A stretch of 64,000 bases of DNA from an uncultured Ignavibacteria bacterium (GCA_913061095.1 CAJXVM010000018.1:1-64000), one strand, 5' to 3'. Positions 52,254-61,271 are shown, numbered from the stretch's first letter. Numbers and translations are program-made. The notes: generated by a model not told the origin, from the sequence alone.

Positions 52254-53945
52254 ATGTCCACAATCGTATGCGAGAATCCTTGCGTCATGGAGCAGAGTCC
52301 ACGGCAACAACGGACATGGATCCCTCTCTGGCCGTTTCTGGCTGGATTGTTTCTCTTCTTCGTGCTTCCGGTTTCCGCCCAGGTGCGACTGGACGATGCA
52401 TCGCTGCAGAAGCACTCGAACGCAGTCTCGGACTGGCACCCGGAGGTGGAACTGCGCGAGTTCTGGGTGAGCTATGACCTGCGCACGCTGCACTATGATG
52501 CAGGCCGCGACCCGCAGCGGCTGGGCGATATCAACGATGACGGGTTCGACGATTTCGCGTTCCGCAGCAGGGAAGACACCACGTTCGTCTACCTCGGCGA
52601 CACGCTGGTTTCACGCCTGCCGTATCTCATCCTGCCGGGAGGAGGATTCGGGTTGGTATCGGGAGATTTCAACGGCGACGGATTTACGGATCTCGCTGCC
52701 GTGGTTGAACATCCACCTCCCGATAGTGCGCGTTTCGGGCTCGTGTACATCTACATGCATCAGCGCACGGTGCCGGAATATTCTCGGCTACCCGATTTTG
52801 AACTTCACGGTGACTCCACCTACTATGCTTGGGGACAAGTGGGCGAACCCAAAATCACCTCGGGTGACTACAACGGCGACGGATACGACGATATCGCCTT
52901 CCATACCGGAGGCCCGTACGATCCTGTCAAGCGACGCTCTGGCGGCGTGGTGCTGGTCAATGGTGCGCCAGATTTCAGGGGAGAGGTGACGGACATCTTC
53001 TGGATGCACGACGATCCGTACACGAGCTCGAAGGACGGACTCTGGTCGGCCGATATCACGGGCGATGGGAAGGATGAACTGATCGTCCGAGGCAACAGTC
53101 TCGATGGCCTGGTCCTTCTGATCTATCAAGGGACCGACCGGGAAACCCTGGGCGCATCACTCGACGCTGCTATTCGTGTGGGTATCGATCCCATTTGTGG
53201 AGAGAGGATCTCAGCGACTGGAATCCAGTTTTGCGATGTAAACGGCGATGGATACGCTGATGTCATCGGCTTCGAAGGCGCGGGGCTTCGCTATCCGGAA
53301 CGGGCGGTATGGTTCGGGCGATCCCGACTTCCATCCATCTTTCCGGTCGATACACTTGCACCAAATCCCGATCCGGATAAAAACATCTTGGTAAGTGCGA
53401 TTGGGGCGTTCCGGCACGGCGACATCGACGGCGACGGCTACCGCGATTTCTCGCTTGCCTTCAGCACCGGTACCACGGATGCCTGGACGAACTTCATCTA
53501 CAGCGGCCGGCCCGGCTGGCCGCCGAAAGCGATCGCCTGGTACGGCCTGAATCAGTGGCTGATGCAGATCGAAGGACAGCCGCATGACATCGGCGACGTA
53601 AACGGTGATGGGTACGACGATATTCTCCTTGGTGGATTCAGCAGCTTCCGCATAATCCTTGGCCGGAAGATGTCGACAACCGATGTCGAGGAGGTGCCGG
53701 AGACTGTCGAGCTCGATTTCGATGCGTACCCGAATCCCGTGCGCGCGGGAAACGAAATCCAGGTCCGTCTCTCCCATGCCCACCGTGGCGAGCTTGTTCT
53801 TTTTGACACACTCGGCAGACGCATGTTCCGCAGCACGGTCGAGCGTCAGGCAGCGATTCCCACGGCAGGCTTCCCTCCCGGTCTGTACTTCATGCTGCTC
53901 TCAGCCCGGGACGCGTTGCGCAGCACGCGCATCGTGCTGTACTGA
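52254..53945 (+). CDS. FG-GAP (integrin-like) repeat protein with T9SS sorting domain
   Basis: A protein of 563 residues. The ATG at 52254 has GGAG five bases upstream; the ATG at 52287 is an alternative. A signal peptide ends at about residue 41 (LAGLFLFFVLPVSAQ). Residues about 70-480 hold seven FG-GAP units with calcium-binding loops: GDINDDGFDDFAF, GDFNGDGFTDLAAV, GDYNGDGYDDIAFH, ADITGDGKDELIV, CDVNGDGYADVIG, GDIDGDGYRDFSL and GDVNGDGYDDILLG. Seven blades match an integrin alpha-like propeller. The sorting domain (about 488-563) has AYPNPVRAGNEIQVRL and DTLGRRMFRS. It starts the segment enclosed by the 81-bp repeats. Confidence 0.9.
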   Translation: MSTIVCENPCVMEQSPRQQRTWIPLWPFLAGLFLFFVLPVSAQVRLDDASLQKHSNAVSDWHPEVELREFWVSYDLRTLHYDAGRDPQRLGDINDDGFDDFAFRSREDTTFVYLGDTLVSRLPYLILPGGGFGLVSGDFNGDGFTDLAAVVEHPPPDSARFGLVYIYMHQRTVPEYSRLPDFELHGDSTYYAWGQVGEPKITSGDYNGDGYDDIAFHTGGPYDPVKRRSGGVVLVNGAPDFRGEVTDIFWMHDDPYTSSKDGLWSADITGDGKDELIVRGNSLDGLVLLIYQGTDRETLGASLDAAIRVGIDPICGERISATGIQFCDVNGDGYADVIGFEGAGLRYPERAVWFGRSRLPSIFPVDTLAPNPDPDKNILVSAIGAFRHGDIDGDGYRDFSLAFSTGTTDAWTNFIYSGRPGWPPKAIAWYGLNQWLMQIEGQPHDIGDVNGDGYDDILLGGFSSFRIILGRKMSTTDVEEVPETVELDFDAYPNPVRAGNEIQVRLSHAHRGELVLFDTLGRRMFRSTVERQAAIPTAGFPPGLYFMLLSARDALRSTRIVLY

Positions 53946-54004
53946 GAGCGGTTTCACATAGATAGATACGAATCGGAGAAATGCACATGTAAGGAGAAGA
54001 CGAA

Positions 54005-54631
54005 ATGCGGTACGCGGGAATCCTGGTACTTCTGCTCATGGCGGCACTCGCCAACGCACAAAACCCGGCAATGGGACAGTACGGACGCTTTGTCATCGGC
54101 GTGGATAACGTAGCGCCGAGTACACCGATGCCCTATCCGAACCTCCCACCGGATGGGACTTATCCTCATCATGTGGTCGATGCCCAAGCGAATGGCGGTG
54201 CCATCGGTGACATCGACACCTGGATTCCCTGGCAGCGCTGGCTGCAGATGACGGATCTCGACCTGGACCTTGCGATTGTGACGCTCGCCGATGCTGCGGT
54301 GCATCCCACACGCGATGGAGCGGAGCACGTGGTGGAATATGCCACGGACAACGGTATCGATGTCGGCTTCAGCGACATGGGCACTGCGGGTGGAGGGATC
54401 TACGCACACTCGGGGATGATGCGCGAATACCACCACCTCGAGTCATCGCGCGACATGGAGAATACGCATCCGTCACCGGTCACGAATGGCAATTTCAATC
54501 CGGACAATCTCGCGCTTGACCGGTTTCCATTGGATGATCAATTCGGGAACAACGCCGTACGGTACAACGATCAGAATCCCGACCCGGTCATGTGGGGGTA
54601 TCTTTCGCGCTGGCGGCGGCACACGGAGTAA
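54005..54631 (+). CDS. N-terminal fragment of a large secreted protein (ends at an in-frame stop)
   Basis: Reading begins at the ATG at 54005 with AAGGAG nine bases upstream and a signal peptide (YAGILVLLLMAALANAQ), and stops at TAA 54629-54631 after 208 residues. The same frame stays open from 54632 to 58051, and the joined protein would have about 1,347 residues, one sensible secreted protein with a T9SS tail. The fragment has no known domain; it includes DGTYPHHVVDAQANGGAIGDIDTWIPWQRWLQ. A nonsense mutation, stop-codon read-through or a sequence error would each explain it. Confidence 0.6.
   Translation: MRYAGILVLLLMAALANAQNPAMGQYGRFVIGVDNVAPSTPMPYPNLPPDGTYPHHVVDAQANGGAIGDIDTWIPWQRWLQMTDLDLDLAIVTLADAAVHPTRDGAEHVVEYATDNGIDVGFSDMGTAGGGIYAHSGMMREYHHLESSRDMENTHPSPVTNGNFNPDNLALDRFPLDDQFGNNAVRYNDQNPDPVMWGYLSRWRRHTE
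54629..54631 (+). other. In-frame TAA interrupting one long reading frame
   Basis: The codons around it read CGG CAC ACG GAG TAA AAA CAC GAG TTC AAC CTG. The next in-frame stop is at 58051. The stretch 54632-54787 keeps coding character (GEYYISLSLFYNPLGQEPG) although it has no start codon, so it was translated as part of one gene until recently. Confidence 0.75.
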
Positions 54632-54787
54632 AAACACGAGTTCAACCTGAGGAACGAGGGGGAGTACTACATATCTCTGTCGCTCTTTTATAATCCGCTC
54701 GGGCAGGAACCAGGCCACGAAATTCCAACGACACCGCGAGACGACAGTCTAACGATCTTTCGCCTCCGCATCTACGACGGAGCTGCC

Positions 54788-57700
54788 GTGCTGCACGAGA
54801 TGCGGGTACTCGGGAGCGAATTCGCCGGGGTGAACGGCTACGCCGAGATGTTCCTCGGCATCGTACATATCGAACAGGACGCGACCACGTTGCGGCTCAC
54901 GGCGGAGGAACGCACGAGCGGTAACGTAAATCCTTTGGGCGACAACAGCGGGCTCCCGCTCCTGGACCAGGCGGAACACGAACTATTGCGTTTCGAGCTC
55001 GAATACATGCCCTTCTCCACCCGGCGGCCCATCATCGACGTCGATGCTGTCGTCGTGAGCGACGGACGCGCCTTCGCGCTCTTCAATCCGACGCACGATT
55101 CGCTGCATACGGATTGGCATAACAGTGGCGGACCGCCTCCCACCGTTGCACCTCTAACCTGCGTCGAGAACCAGATCGACATGTTCGCCAACATGACCAA
55201 TCCGCCGCGCGTGCTGATGTTCAAGGAGAGCGGGGAGATGGCCGGGAATATCGGGACGATGCGGTTTATCCAGCAAAGGGTCGCTGCCGAAGGTATTACA
55301 GGGTACCTCTACACAAACAGTATGACGCCAATGCGCCAGGAGTACTTTACGGCAGCCTACAGAAATTTCCTCCAGGGACCGTACTGCTATGCGCTAAACG
55401 CTTTTGCGGATACAGCGAATACCATCCCAGCGGCTATCCCCGAGGACGCTGAGTATTACGAGCAACAGTTCCCGCCCGGTGATCCCGATCCCGGCTGGGG
55501 AATGCAGCGCATGATAAATTTCTACCGCAGCTACGCGCTCACACGACATGAACAGGGGGCACACGAGGATTTCATCCCGGCCATTCAGAATCACTCCTAC
55601 GGCTTCGCGGACGGATTTCCGAATGGGTACACGACAACGGACATTGCATGGTCACGTGAACCGACCAACAAGGAACTCCGCGCCGAGGTGAACCTTGCGC
55701 TTGCGTACGGCGCCCATGGCATTCTGTATTACCTCCTGTGTCCCGTGCAGGGATCAGACACACTGGATCTGTCTAGGACGGGCTACCGGGCGTTCCTCAA
55801 TACTGACTATACGCCTCGTACGCTCGACCGGTACCAGGAGAACTACTACGATTCTGTTGGTACGTTCAATCGCGAGTACCTGCGCGTGATCGGCGATACG
55901 ATCTACGACCTGCGCTGGGTGGCAGGCTACAGTGTACAGCAGTCCAACACTCTTGGAGAATTGGGAGATTATGTAGGGTACGTGATGTCCGAGCGACAGG
56001 ATGTCTCGGTCGATCTCTCTGACGAGACATACGTCGAAGTCAGCGAATTTACCCGCATCGATCCACCGGGGAATCCAGCTCTTCAATACCTCTTCGTCGT
56101 CAATAAACGTACCAGGGAAGGAGATCATCGTCACATTACCGTAAAGCTCCGCCCCAATGGTGCCACGCAATGGAAGGTGACCGATGTTCTTTCCGGTGAC
56201 ATATGGATCGTGAAAGGTACGGAGTATCCGGATCATGTATCGCACGACAATGGATTCACAGGATATTACGAACCAGGCGCCGCCAGATTATACAGGGTGG
56301 AACCGATTACGGACGAGCAGTGGGACGATCCATCCGCATGCCTGCCCGGCAACCTATACATTGAGCCCGCTGCGACACTGCGGACGGATCCGACGGATGT
56401 GCTCAGCTTTCAAGCAAACAGAGGACTGTATGTCGATGGTGCTCTCTACACACAGGGAAGCACATTCCAAAGCTGCAACGTGGAGGGATCATGGGACGGC
56501 ATTCACATACGCGGTATCAGCGGGTACGCTGAACTTGATGACGCACACGTTTTGCGTGCCGGTGTAAATTCAGGTGCATGGGGCCTCGTCCATCTCTACA
56601 ACTCACAGATACAGAACACTGACGTCGCCTTGACGAACATGGGTGGATTCTGTGTGAGCTACAACACCACATCTAGCAATGTGCTGTACCACCTGTGGTG
56701 TGAGGCGGCAAGTTCCTATGTCGCCGCTCGTCTCTTTGGTGATCATGCGACCGGAGCCGGAATCAACGGTTCGACATACGGTGACATTGGGATCCTGGCT
56801 ATGGACGGAACAAACCTGAGCGTCGAGGAGAGTCATTTCGATAATTTTTCGCATGCGGTGATGCTCACACAGGGATCCTTCCTCATTGGCAATGGAAACG
56901 CATATCCTCCGGGCGCGATGGGCAACAACAGTTTTCACGGGGTAAATCGGGGATTAACGGTCCTCGGAAACAGCGAGGTGGATCTCGGTTCTGATCCTGT
57001 GTATCCGGGCGATAATAACGCGAAGAATGAGATCATCATCGATAACACTGCCACAGGGTACCATGCCTACGCGGATGCATCCAGCACGATCGACGCATAC
57101 CAGAACTGGTGGGAACCCTATCCCCCGACAGTAACGCCAACCGTGAGCTGGAATCCCGCATACCCGGTCGATCCCGTACCGTTTATTGGGAGTGAAGGTT
57201 CAAGTCTCTCGAAGTCGATTGCAACAGGAACGACCACCGCTACCCCACCGAATACGCTTCGAGATTATCTGCGAGCGGCACTGCGACAAAAGAACTACGG
57301 CCAGGTTCGTCACCTTGCGGGCCAGTTTCTTGCATCCGCACAGGCATTCTCGGCTGACAACCGCTTCCTTCGCTTCGTGCATCGGGCACTTCGCGTTGCG
57401 AACGCACCGGGAGCCCTCGATACGCTTCTCACCGTCTGTCTTTCACGATCCGACGTGGAGTCGAAGCTCCTCGCATCGGACATCGCAAGTGACGACACGT
57501 TGTTCATTGATGCCGTTCATATCCTCAATAGCTACAGTTTCGCGGGATCGACCACACTGCAGCGACATGCGCTCATGCGGAAAGCCGTGTTGTATCCGCT
57601 CGCGTGGCGAGGCGGATATCAGGATGGGCTTGCTGTTCTTGATACGTTGCAGCAGTTGCTTCCCAACGATTCAATCCTTCAGCGATTTACCGGTCTGTAT

Positions 57701-58051
57701 CCGGCACTCTTCAGCGGACTTACACCCCCGGGGAATCACGGCATACCCAAGAAACACAAATGGACGCTCATGGACCGTGCGATTCCGGAAGGAATCGAAA
57801 TCGGTCAGAACTACCCCAACCCCTTCCGTGACGTCACATCATTCACCTTCAAACTCGGAAAGGCAACACACGTGCGGCTGACGGTCCACGACGCCATGGG
57901 ACGCGAGGTGGCCGTACTCACCGATGCGGACTATACACGCGGAGTGCATTCCGTCGTGCTGCAGAGTACGCATCTTCCGAGCGGTCTGTACTTCTCCCGT
58001 TTCATGAGCGATGATGGGATCATTCAGCGGAAGATGATGCTGGTGAAATAG
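54788..58051 (+). CDS. C-terminal part of a large secreted protein: TIM-barrel-like and beta-helix domains with T9SS sorting domain
   Basis: 1,087 residues counted from GTG 54788, but the frame is open from 54632 and no ribosome site supports an independent start. It most likely belongs to the gene beginning at 54005. Residues about 120-510 look like a TIM-barrel glycosidase-type fold (for example FIQQRVAAEGITGYLYTNSM, RAEVNLALAYGAHGILYYLLCPVQG), but I could not assign catalytic residues. About 515-800 is a parallel beta-helix-like region (GSWDGIHIRGISGYAELDDA, AMDGTNLSVEESHFDNFSHAVML). A helical stretch and the sorting domain follow (about 1000-1087, IGQNYPNPFRDVTSFTFKL, DAMGREVAVLTDA). Substrate and role are unknown. 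Confidence 0.65.
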   Translation: MLHEMRVLGSEFAGVNGYAEMFLGIVHIEQDATTLRLTAEERTSGNVNPLGDNSGLPLLDQAEHELLRFELEYMPFSTRRPIIDVDAVVVSDGRAFALFNPTHDSLHTDWHNSGGPPPTVAPLTCVENQIDMFANMTNPPRVLMFKESGEMAGNIGTMRFIQQRVAAEGITGYLYTNSMTPMRQEYFTAAYRNFLQGPYCYALNAFADTANTIPAAIPEDAEYYEQQFPPGDPDPGWGMQRMINFYRSYALTRHEQGAHEDFIPAIQNHSYGFADGFPNGYTTTDIAWSREPTNKELRAEVNLALAYGAHGILYYLLCPVQGSDTLDLSRTGYRAFLNTDYTPRTLDRYQENYYDSVGTFNREYLRVIGDTIYDLRWVAGYSVQQSNTLGELGDYVGYVMSERQDVSVDLSDETYVEVSEFTRIDPPGNPALQYLFVVNKRTREGDHRHITVKLRPNGATQWKVTDVLSGDIWIVKGTEYPDHVSHDNGFTGYYEPGAARLYRVEPITDEQWDDPSACLPGNLYIEPAATLRTDPTDVLSFQANRGLYVDGALYTQGSTFQSCNVEGSWDGIHIRGISGYAELDDAHVLRAGVNSGAWGLVHLYNSQIQNTDVALTNMGGFCVSYNTTSSNVLYHLWCEAASSYVAARLFGDHATGAGINGSTYGDIGILAMDGTNLSVEESHFDNFSHAVMLTQGSFLIGNGNAYPPGAMGNNSFHGVNRGLTVLGNSEVDLGSDPVYPGDNNAKNEIIIDNTATGYHAYADASSTIDAYQNWWEPYPPTVTPTVSWNPAYPVDPVPFIGSEGSSLSKSIATGTTTATPPNTLRDYLRAALRQKNYGQVRHLAGQFLASAQAFSADNRFLRFVHRALRVANAPGALDTLLTVCLSRSDVESKLLASDIASDDTLFIDAVHILNSYSFAGSTTLQRHALMRKAVLYPLAWRGGYQDGLAVLDTLQQLLPNDSILQRFTGLYPALFSGLTPPGNHGIPKKHKWTLMDRAIPEGIEIGQNYPNPFRDVTSFTFKLGKATHVRLTVHDAMGREVAVLTDADYTRGVHSVVLQSTHLPSGLYFSRFMSDDGIIQRKMMLVK

Positions 58052-58078
58052 GTTACAACACATGACGTGTGGATCAGT

Positions 58079-58159
58079 CCCGTGTAACAGCGGGGCTTTT
58101 CTATTCCATGACAGTATCAGACCAAGGGACGTCCCGGAATCACGATATCCACGATATGC
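58079..58159. repeat. 81-bp direct repeat, right copy
   Basis: It matches 51743-51823 with 3 mismatches, 6,336 bp apart. It overlaps the 3' end of the gyrI-like remnant and the terminator after the large secreted protein (CCCG/CGGG stem with a CTTTTCT tail). Confidence 0.85.
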
Positions 58160-58442
58160 TTCCCTTCGGGGTGTTCGCGGTGGTCGTTGTGGTAGATTTC
58201 GAAGCTGAGGCCGTCGGAGGGCTCGTAGCCGCTGTCGGGAAGCCAGTCGCCGCAGACCGCGTCCCAGGCCGCACAGAACTGGTCGCTGGTGACTTCGACG
58301 CGGGCGAAGGTGTAACGGACGGCCGAGATAGCATAGGCTACGCTCCCTTCCCTGCCTTCGCATCCGCACGCCGTTCGTCCAGCAGACGCTCTGTCTCCCG
58401 CACGCTTTCGGGCAGATCGGTCATCGAGGTCATGGCGTACAT
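58117..58442 (-). pseudogene. Remnant of a GyrI-like (AraC effector-binding) domain gene
   Basis: On the minus strand the last 70 or so codons read AISAVRYTFARV, then FCAAWDAVCGDWLPDSGYEPSDGLSFEIYHND and HPEGKHIVDIVIPGRPLV. This matches the C-terminal half of GyrI-like/AraC effector-binding domains (WLPxSGYEPxDGxxxExYxND, IxxPV). Upstream, a 34-codon piece in another frame (58338-58442, MTDLPESVRETERLLDERRADAKAG) looks coding too but ends in TAG, so at least one frameshift separates the two. The N-terminal half of the domain is missing. GyrI-like domains bind small molecules or DNA gyrase in known cases. The assignment is from memory of the family pattern. Confidence 0.5.
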
Positions 58443-58566
58443 GCGGTTCTCGCGGGATGTCACTGCAGTTCAATCGAGCATCGCTTGCAGATGCGACGCT
58501 CCGGCTGCAATATACTGTCTCCGTCACGGGCATGCACGTGCGGGGCGGTGCATCGAAACGCTCGCC

Positions 58567-59244
58567 CTATGAGGCCATGCGCGAAGACTCCTCATCATCA
58601 CCGTGAATGAATATATCGCGGGGATTGATGATGTCGTTTGAACGGCCGGCGTCGGCGTGGAGCTTCTCGCACATGCGCACGCGGAGCCTGGCGACATCGG
58701 CCGGAGGGATGCGAAGGGCGCGGGCGATCTGCGATGCATTCCGGTTCCTGGTCAGCTGTGAGAACAGCTGCAGCTCCTTCGTATCGAATGCGGCACGGAC
58801 GCGGTCCGGGACGGCATCATCAAGAATGGCGTCACGGCAGGCGGCGAGCAGCGGACAGGTAAATCGATCGCCGTTCATCAGTGTGCGGGCCGTCCGCACG
58901 ATATGCTGCGGAAGATCCGTCGTCAGCAGGAATGCATCGGCCGGTGCGGCCATGGCGGATTGGAGAGCGTCGCGATTGCTGAGAGGCACGAGCATGATTG
59001 TCCGCGGAGGGGAATCGGACTTCCGCAGCTCGCGCACGACATCCGGTCCACTGCGCAGCGGCAGTTGGGCATGCACGATGACGATGTCAGGTGTCGTTTC
59101 GGTGACGGCACGCAATGCCGTTTCCCCGTCTGCCGCCTCTCCGACGACACGCATGTCCTCATGATCCCGGCAGAAGGTGATCAGTCCCCTTCGCACCAGA
59201 GGATGTTCAATGGCAATGAAAAGACGAACAGGTTTCCCGACCAT
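58567..59244 (-). CDS. LuxR-family regulator with degenerate receiver domain
   Basis: A protein of 225 residues. The ATG at 59244 has AAGGAG six bases upstream. The N-terminal 120 residues align with NarL-type receivers, but the key positions are changed. The acidic pair is I12-E13 (IAIEHP, where paralogues have IADDHP), the phosphoacceptor Asp is replaced by His58 (DIVIVHAQLP), and the conserved Lys is replaced by Thr (LLTTDLP). A LuxR helix-turn-helix follows (about 155-205, LQLFSQLTRNRNASQIARALRIPPADVARLRVRMCEKL). Classic aspartyl phosphorylation is therefore unlikely; it may respond to a ligand or protein contact or act constitutively. It has no kinase gene beside it. Confidence 0.85.
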   Translation of the reverse strand: MVGKPVRLFIAIEHPLVRRGLITFCRDHEDMRVVGEAADGETALRAVTETTPDIVIVHAQLPLRSGPDVVRELRKSDSPPRTIMLVPLSNRDALQSAMAAPADAFLLTTDLPQHIVRTARTLMNGDRFTCPLLAACRDAILDDAVPDRVRAAFDTKELQLFSQLTRNRNASQIARALRIPPADVARLRVRMCEKLHADAGRSNDIINPRDIFIHGDDEESSRMAS

Positions 59245-59397
59245 GACACACTCCTTCACGCAGGCTTGGGATTATCGCCGCGACAGACGAAACAGTCCCA
59301 TAATGATATACTGGCAGACAACGCGCGAAATATGCGTGCGAAATTCGGACAAGACAAGTCTGATATTCGTCCCCATGGGAACATTACGGCGATCGGC

Positions 59398-59661
59398 TCA
59401 GAACTGCGAGAATGAGAGTCCGATGACGATGGCGACGATGAAGATGAGGATGTAGAGGGGAATGACGATGATCAGAGACGCGACGATGTAGTGTCCGAGC
59501 ACGGCGAACGCACGCGTCAGGAAGCTGCCGCTCAGCAGCGCAGTCTGCGGGAGGTCGGGCTGCATCGATTGCCGGCGTTCCATCGAGACGACGCGTTCCT
59601 CGATCGTCTTGATATGGGTCTGCATTTCATTAAGGCGGTGCTGCAGGTCCTGTTCTTCCAT
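59398..59661 (-). CDS. Small coiled-coil membrane protein
   Basis: A protein of 87 residues from the ATG at 59661, which follows AGGAGGAGCC; a start at 59697 would lack this site. Residues 1-30 form a heptad-like helix (EEQDLQHRLNEMQTHIKTIEERVVSMERR). One long hydrophobic segment follows at about 55-83 (LGHYIVASLIIVIPLYILIFIVAIVIG), probably one or two membrane spans. The coiled coil suggests oligomerisation. It lies between the degenerate regulator and the RRM gene, all on the minus strand. No family is recognised. Confidence 0.75.
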   Translation of the reverse strand: MEEQDLQHRLNEMQTHIKTIEERVVSMERRQSMQPDLPQTALLSGSFLTRAFAVLGHYIVASLIIVIPLYILIFIVAIVIGLSFSQF

Positions 59662-59685
59662 TGGCTCCTCCTGTGGTAAATGAAA

Positions 59686-59706
59686 GCGGCGCCGCAAGGG
59701 CGCCGC
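59686..59706 (-). terminator. Intrinsic terminator of the RRM gene
   Basis: On the minus strand GCGGCGCC, loop CTTGC, GGCGCCGC, followed by TTTCATTT. It lies 57 bp past the RRM gene stop. Confidence 0.75.
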
Positions 59707-59763
59707 AGGGCATGTATCAACGGGACATCACGGTCGGATAGGATAACGCGGGCTGGAAGCAGT

Positions 59764-60030
59764 TCAGAAGCGCGGACGCGGCGATTCGGAGCGCGGCCGG
59801 GCCTGGTTGACCTTGACATTGCGGCCGTCAAGCTCGGCATTGTCCAACTGACGGATCGCTTCCTCCGCCTCGCTGTCCGTGGGCATCTCGACGAAGCCGA
59901 AGCCCTTGGAGCGTCCGGTCTCCCGGTCACGGATAATTTTTGCGCTGCTGACTTCGCCGTACGCCTCGAAGGCGGTGCGAAGGTCGTCGTCCGTCATCTG
60001 ATAGGACAGATTGCCAACATAGAGATTCAT
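59764..60030 (-). CDS. RNA-recognition-motif (RRM) RNA-binding protein
   Basis: A protein of 88 residues. The ATG at 60030 begins the conserved domain directly; a longer frame upstream has no homology. It is a single RRM: RNP2 LYVGNL (3-8) and RNP1 KGFGFVEM (42-49), with the usual beta-alpha-beta spacing, then a short basic tail (VNQARPRSESPRPRF). Bacterial single-RRM proteins of this size bind single-stranded RNA and are often cold-induced. The gene has a long upstream region of 337 bp to the MarC gene. It is followed by its own terminator at 59686. Confidence 0.93.
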   Translation of the reverse strand: MNLYVGNLSYQMTDDDLRTAFEAYGEVSSAKIIRDRETGRSKGFGFVEMPTDSEAEEAIRQLDNAELDGRNVKVNQARPRSESPRPRF

Positions 60031-60367
60031 AACAGAAAACCTTGAAAAGTGATGTGCCATCGCGTAACAAAACTTTGCCAGACCGTGGACCAATGGCACT
60101 GAAGCCTGTGTCTGACACGCCGCGCAACCGCGAGACGATTTCCGCCGAATGCCCTGAGACCATGTACGCCTGTGGGGACAGGCACAGAACACGTCATCCA
60201 GGCTCTGCAGCCCGACCCTCTCCACACGCAGGTCAGAGCAAACGGAACCGTCTTACCGAACCTTGGGGGAGAAAAGTCAAGCGAAAAATCGTACTTCGGG
60301 AGATGAAAAACAAGCGATTTTCATATGATTTGCATGAGATGGAAAAACGGTGCCTGCCGACCCTGTC
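60031..60367 (-). other. 337-bp region upstream of the RRM gene
   Basis: No gene is seen. The minus strand starts with T-rich hairpin-prone sequence after the MarC stop (CACCGTTTTTCC, and CGATTTTTCGCTTGACTTTTC further on), which could hold a terminator and the RRM promoter. The remaining roughly 200 bp may be a long untranslated leader. Confidence 0.4.
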
Positions 60368-60997
60368 TCAGGATATTCCCAGCCAGTTGGTCACCCCGCG
60401 CATAATCATCTCAATGGAAAACGTGCCGACCACCAGCGCAAGGACGCGTCCCGCAATATCGACATACCGTTCCACGAGCTTCTCATTCCGCGGACGCACA
60501 AAGTCGTGCAGTGCCTTGAGAAGAATCATGACAAACACGGAAGCAAAGACGGCGAGCACAACGATCACCGGTCCCCAGATCACACCGAGCTGCTGACCGG
60601 CTATGATGCTCGCGCTGATCGTGGCCGGACCGATCATGATGGGCATCGCGACGGCGCCCGCAACCTGCTCGGGAGCTCCGCGAAGATGCAGCAGGGCCTT
60701 GTTGCCGTAGAACACAAAGCGCACGCCGATCACCAGGAAAATAATTCCTCCGAACACCTGGAATGATTCGAAACGCGCGTTGAGCACCGTGCTGAACACC
60801 GCATCCCCCACCACGGCGAACACGACGAAGACGACACCGCTGATAGCGCCCGCGCGCCGAAGTGCGGAGGAGAATCCCCGTTTGTCCAATTCCTCGAGCG
60901 GCTCAAGCAGATAGATAATGAGGAGAAACGGGTTGAGCAGCATGAACACGAGGGAAAATGCCTGCAATGCGCTTTCGATGTCGGGAAGTGCCGTCAC
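60368..60997 (-). CDS. MarC-family integral membrane protein
   Basis: A protein of 209 residues from GTG 60997, which has AAGGAG six bases upstream; earlier in-frame starts lack this. About six membrane spans are visible. They carry the MarC hallmarks LLNPFLLIIYLLEP in the first span and AMPIMIGPATIS in the fourth, with IIFLVIGVRFVF between them. Length fits the family. MarC proteins (UPF0056) were once linked to multiple antibiotic resistance, but this was later discounted and their substrate is unsettled. The gene is divergent from actA with a 270-bp spacer. Confidence 0.9.
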   Translation of the reverse strand: MTALPDIESALQAFSLVFMLLNPFLLIIYLLEPLEELDKRGFSSALRRAGAISGVVFVVFAVVGDAVFSTVLNARFESFQVFGGIIFLVIGVRFVFYGNKALLHLRGAPEQVAGAVAMPIMIGPATISASIIAGQQLGVIWGPVIVVLAVFASVFVMILLKALHDFVRPRNEKLVERYVDIAGRVLALVVGTFSIEMIMRGVTNWLGIS

Positions 60998-61128
60998 GAT
61001 CGTCTCCTTCGATGAAACGTGAATATTTCCCCCGAATCGGGGACAGCATGGTAAGATACCAATCTCGTACCCGGACGCAACCGCCGCTGCCGATCGCGGC
61101 CTTCCCCACGGGTTTGAAATTCCACGAC

Positions 61129-61156
61129 AATTCCATAATTTAGTCTTCAATTAAGA
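61129..61156. promoter_or_regulatory. Inverted repeat in the marC-actA intergenic region
   Basis: AGTCTT, CAATT, AAGACT form a short inverted repeat in a local AT-rich stretch (about 61130-61175) between the divergent MarC-family and actA genes. It is a candidate control site only. Confidence 0.3.
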
Positions 61157-61271
61157 CTGCACTCTCTTAAATGCCCTTTCTCCGCATACCGACACTCTCA
61201 TCGCCGTGTCAGCTGGCCCAGGGTCAAACAGCAGAAATGAATCTTCGTAATACAGACTAAGAGGATAAACT

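Noticed and set aside
52254-58159. The 6.3-kb segment between direct repeats as a transposon
   Set aside because: No transposase, integrase or terminal inverted repeats were seen, so only duplication or recombination is proposed.
59764-60225. A longer 153-residue start for the RRM protein
   Set aside because: The first 65 residues have no homology-like features, and the RRM begins exactly at the ATG at 60030.
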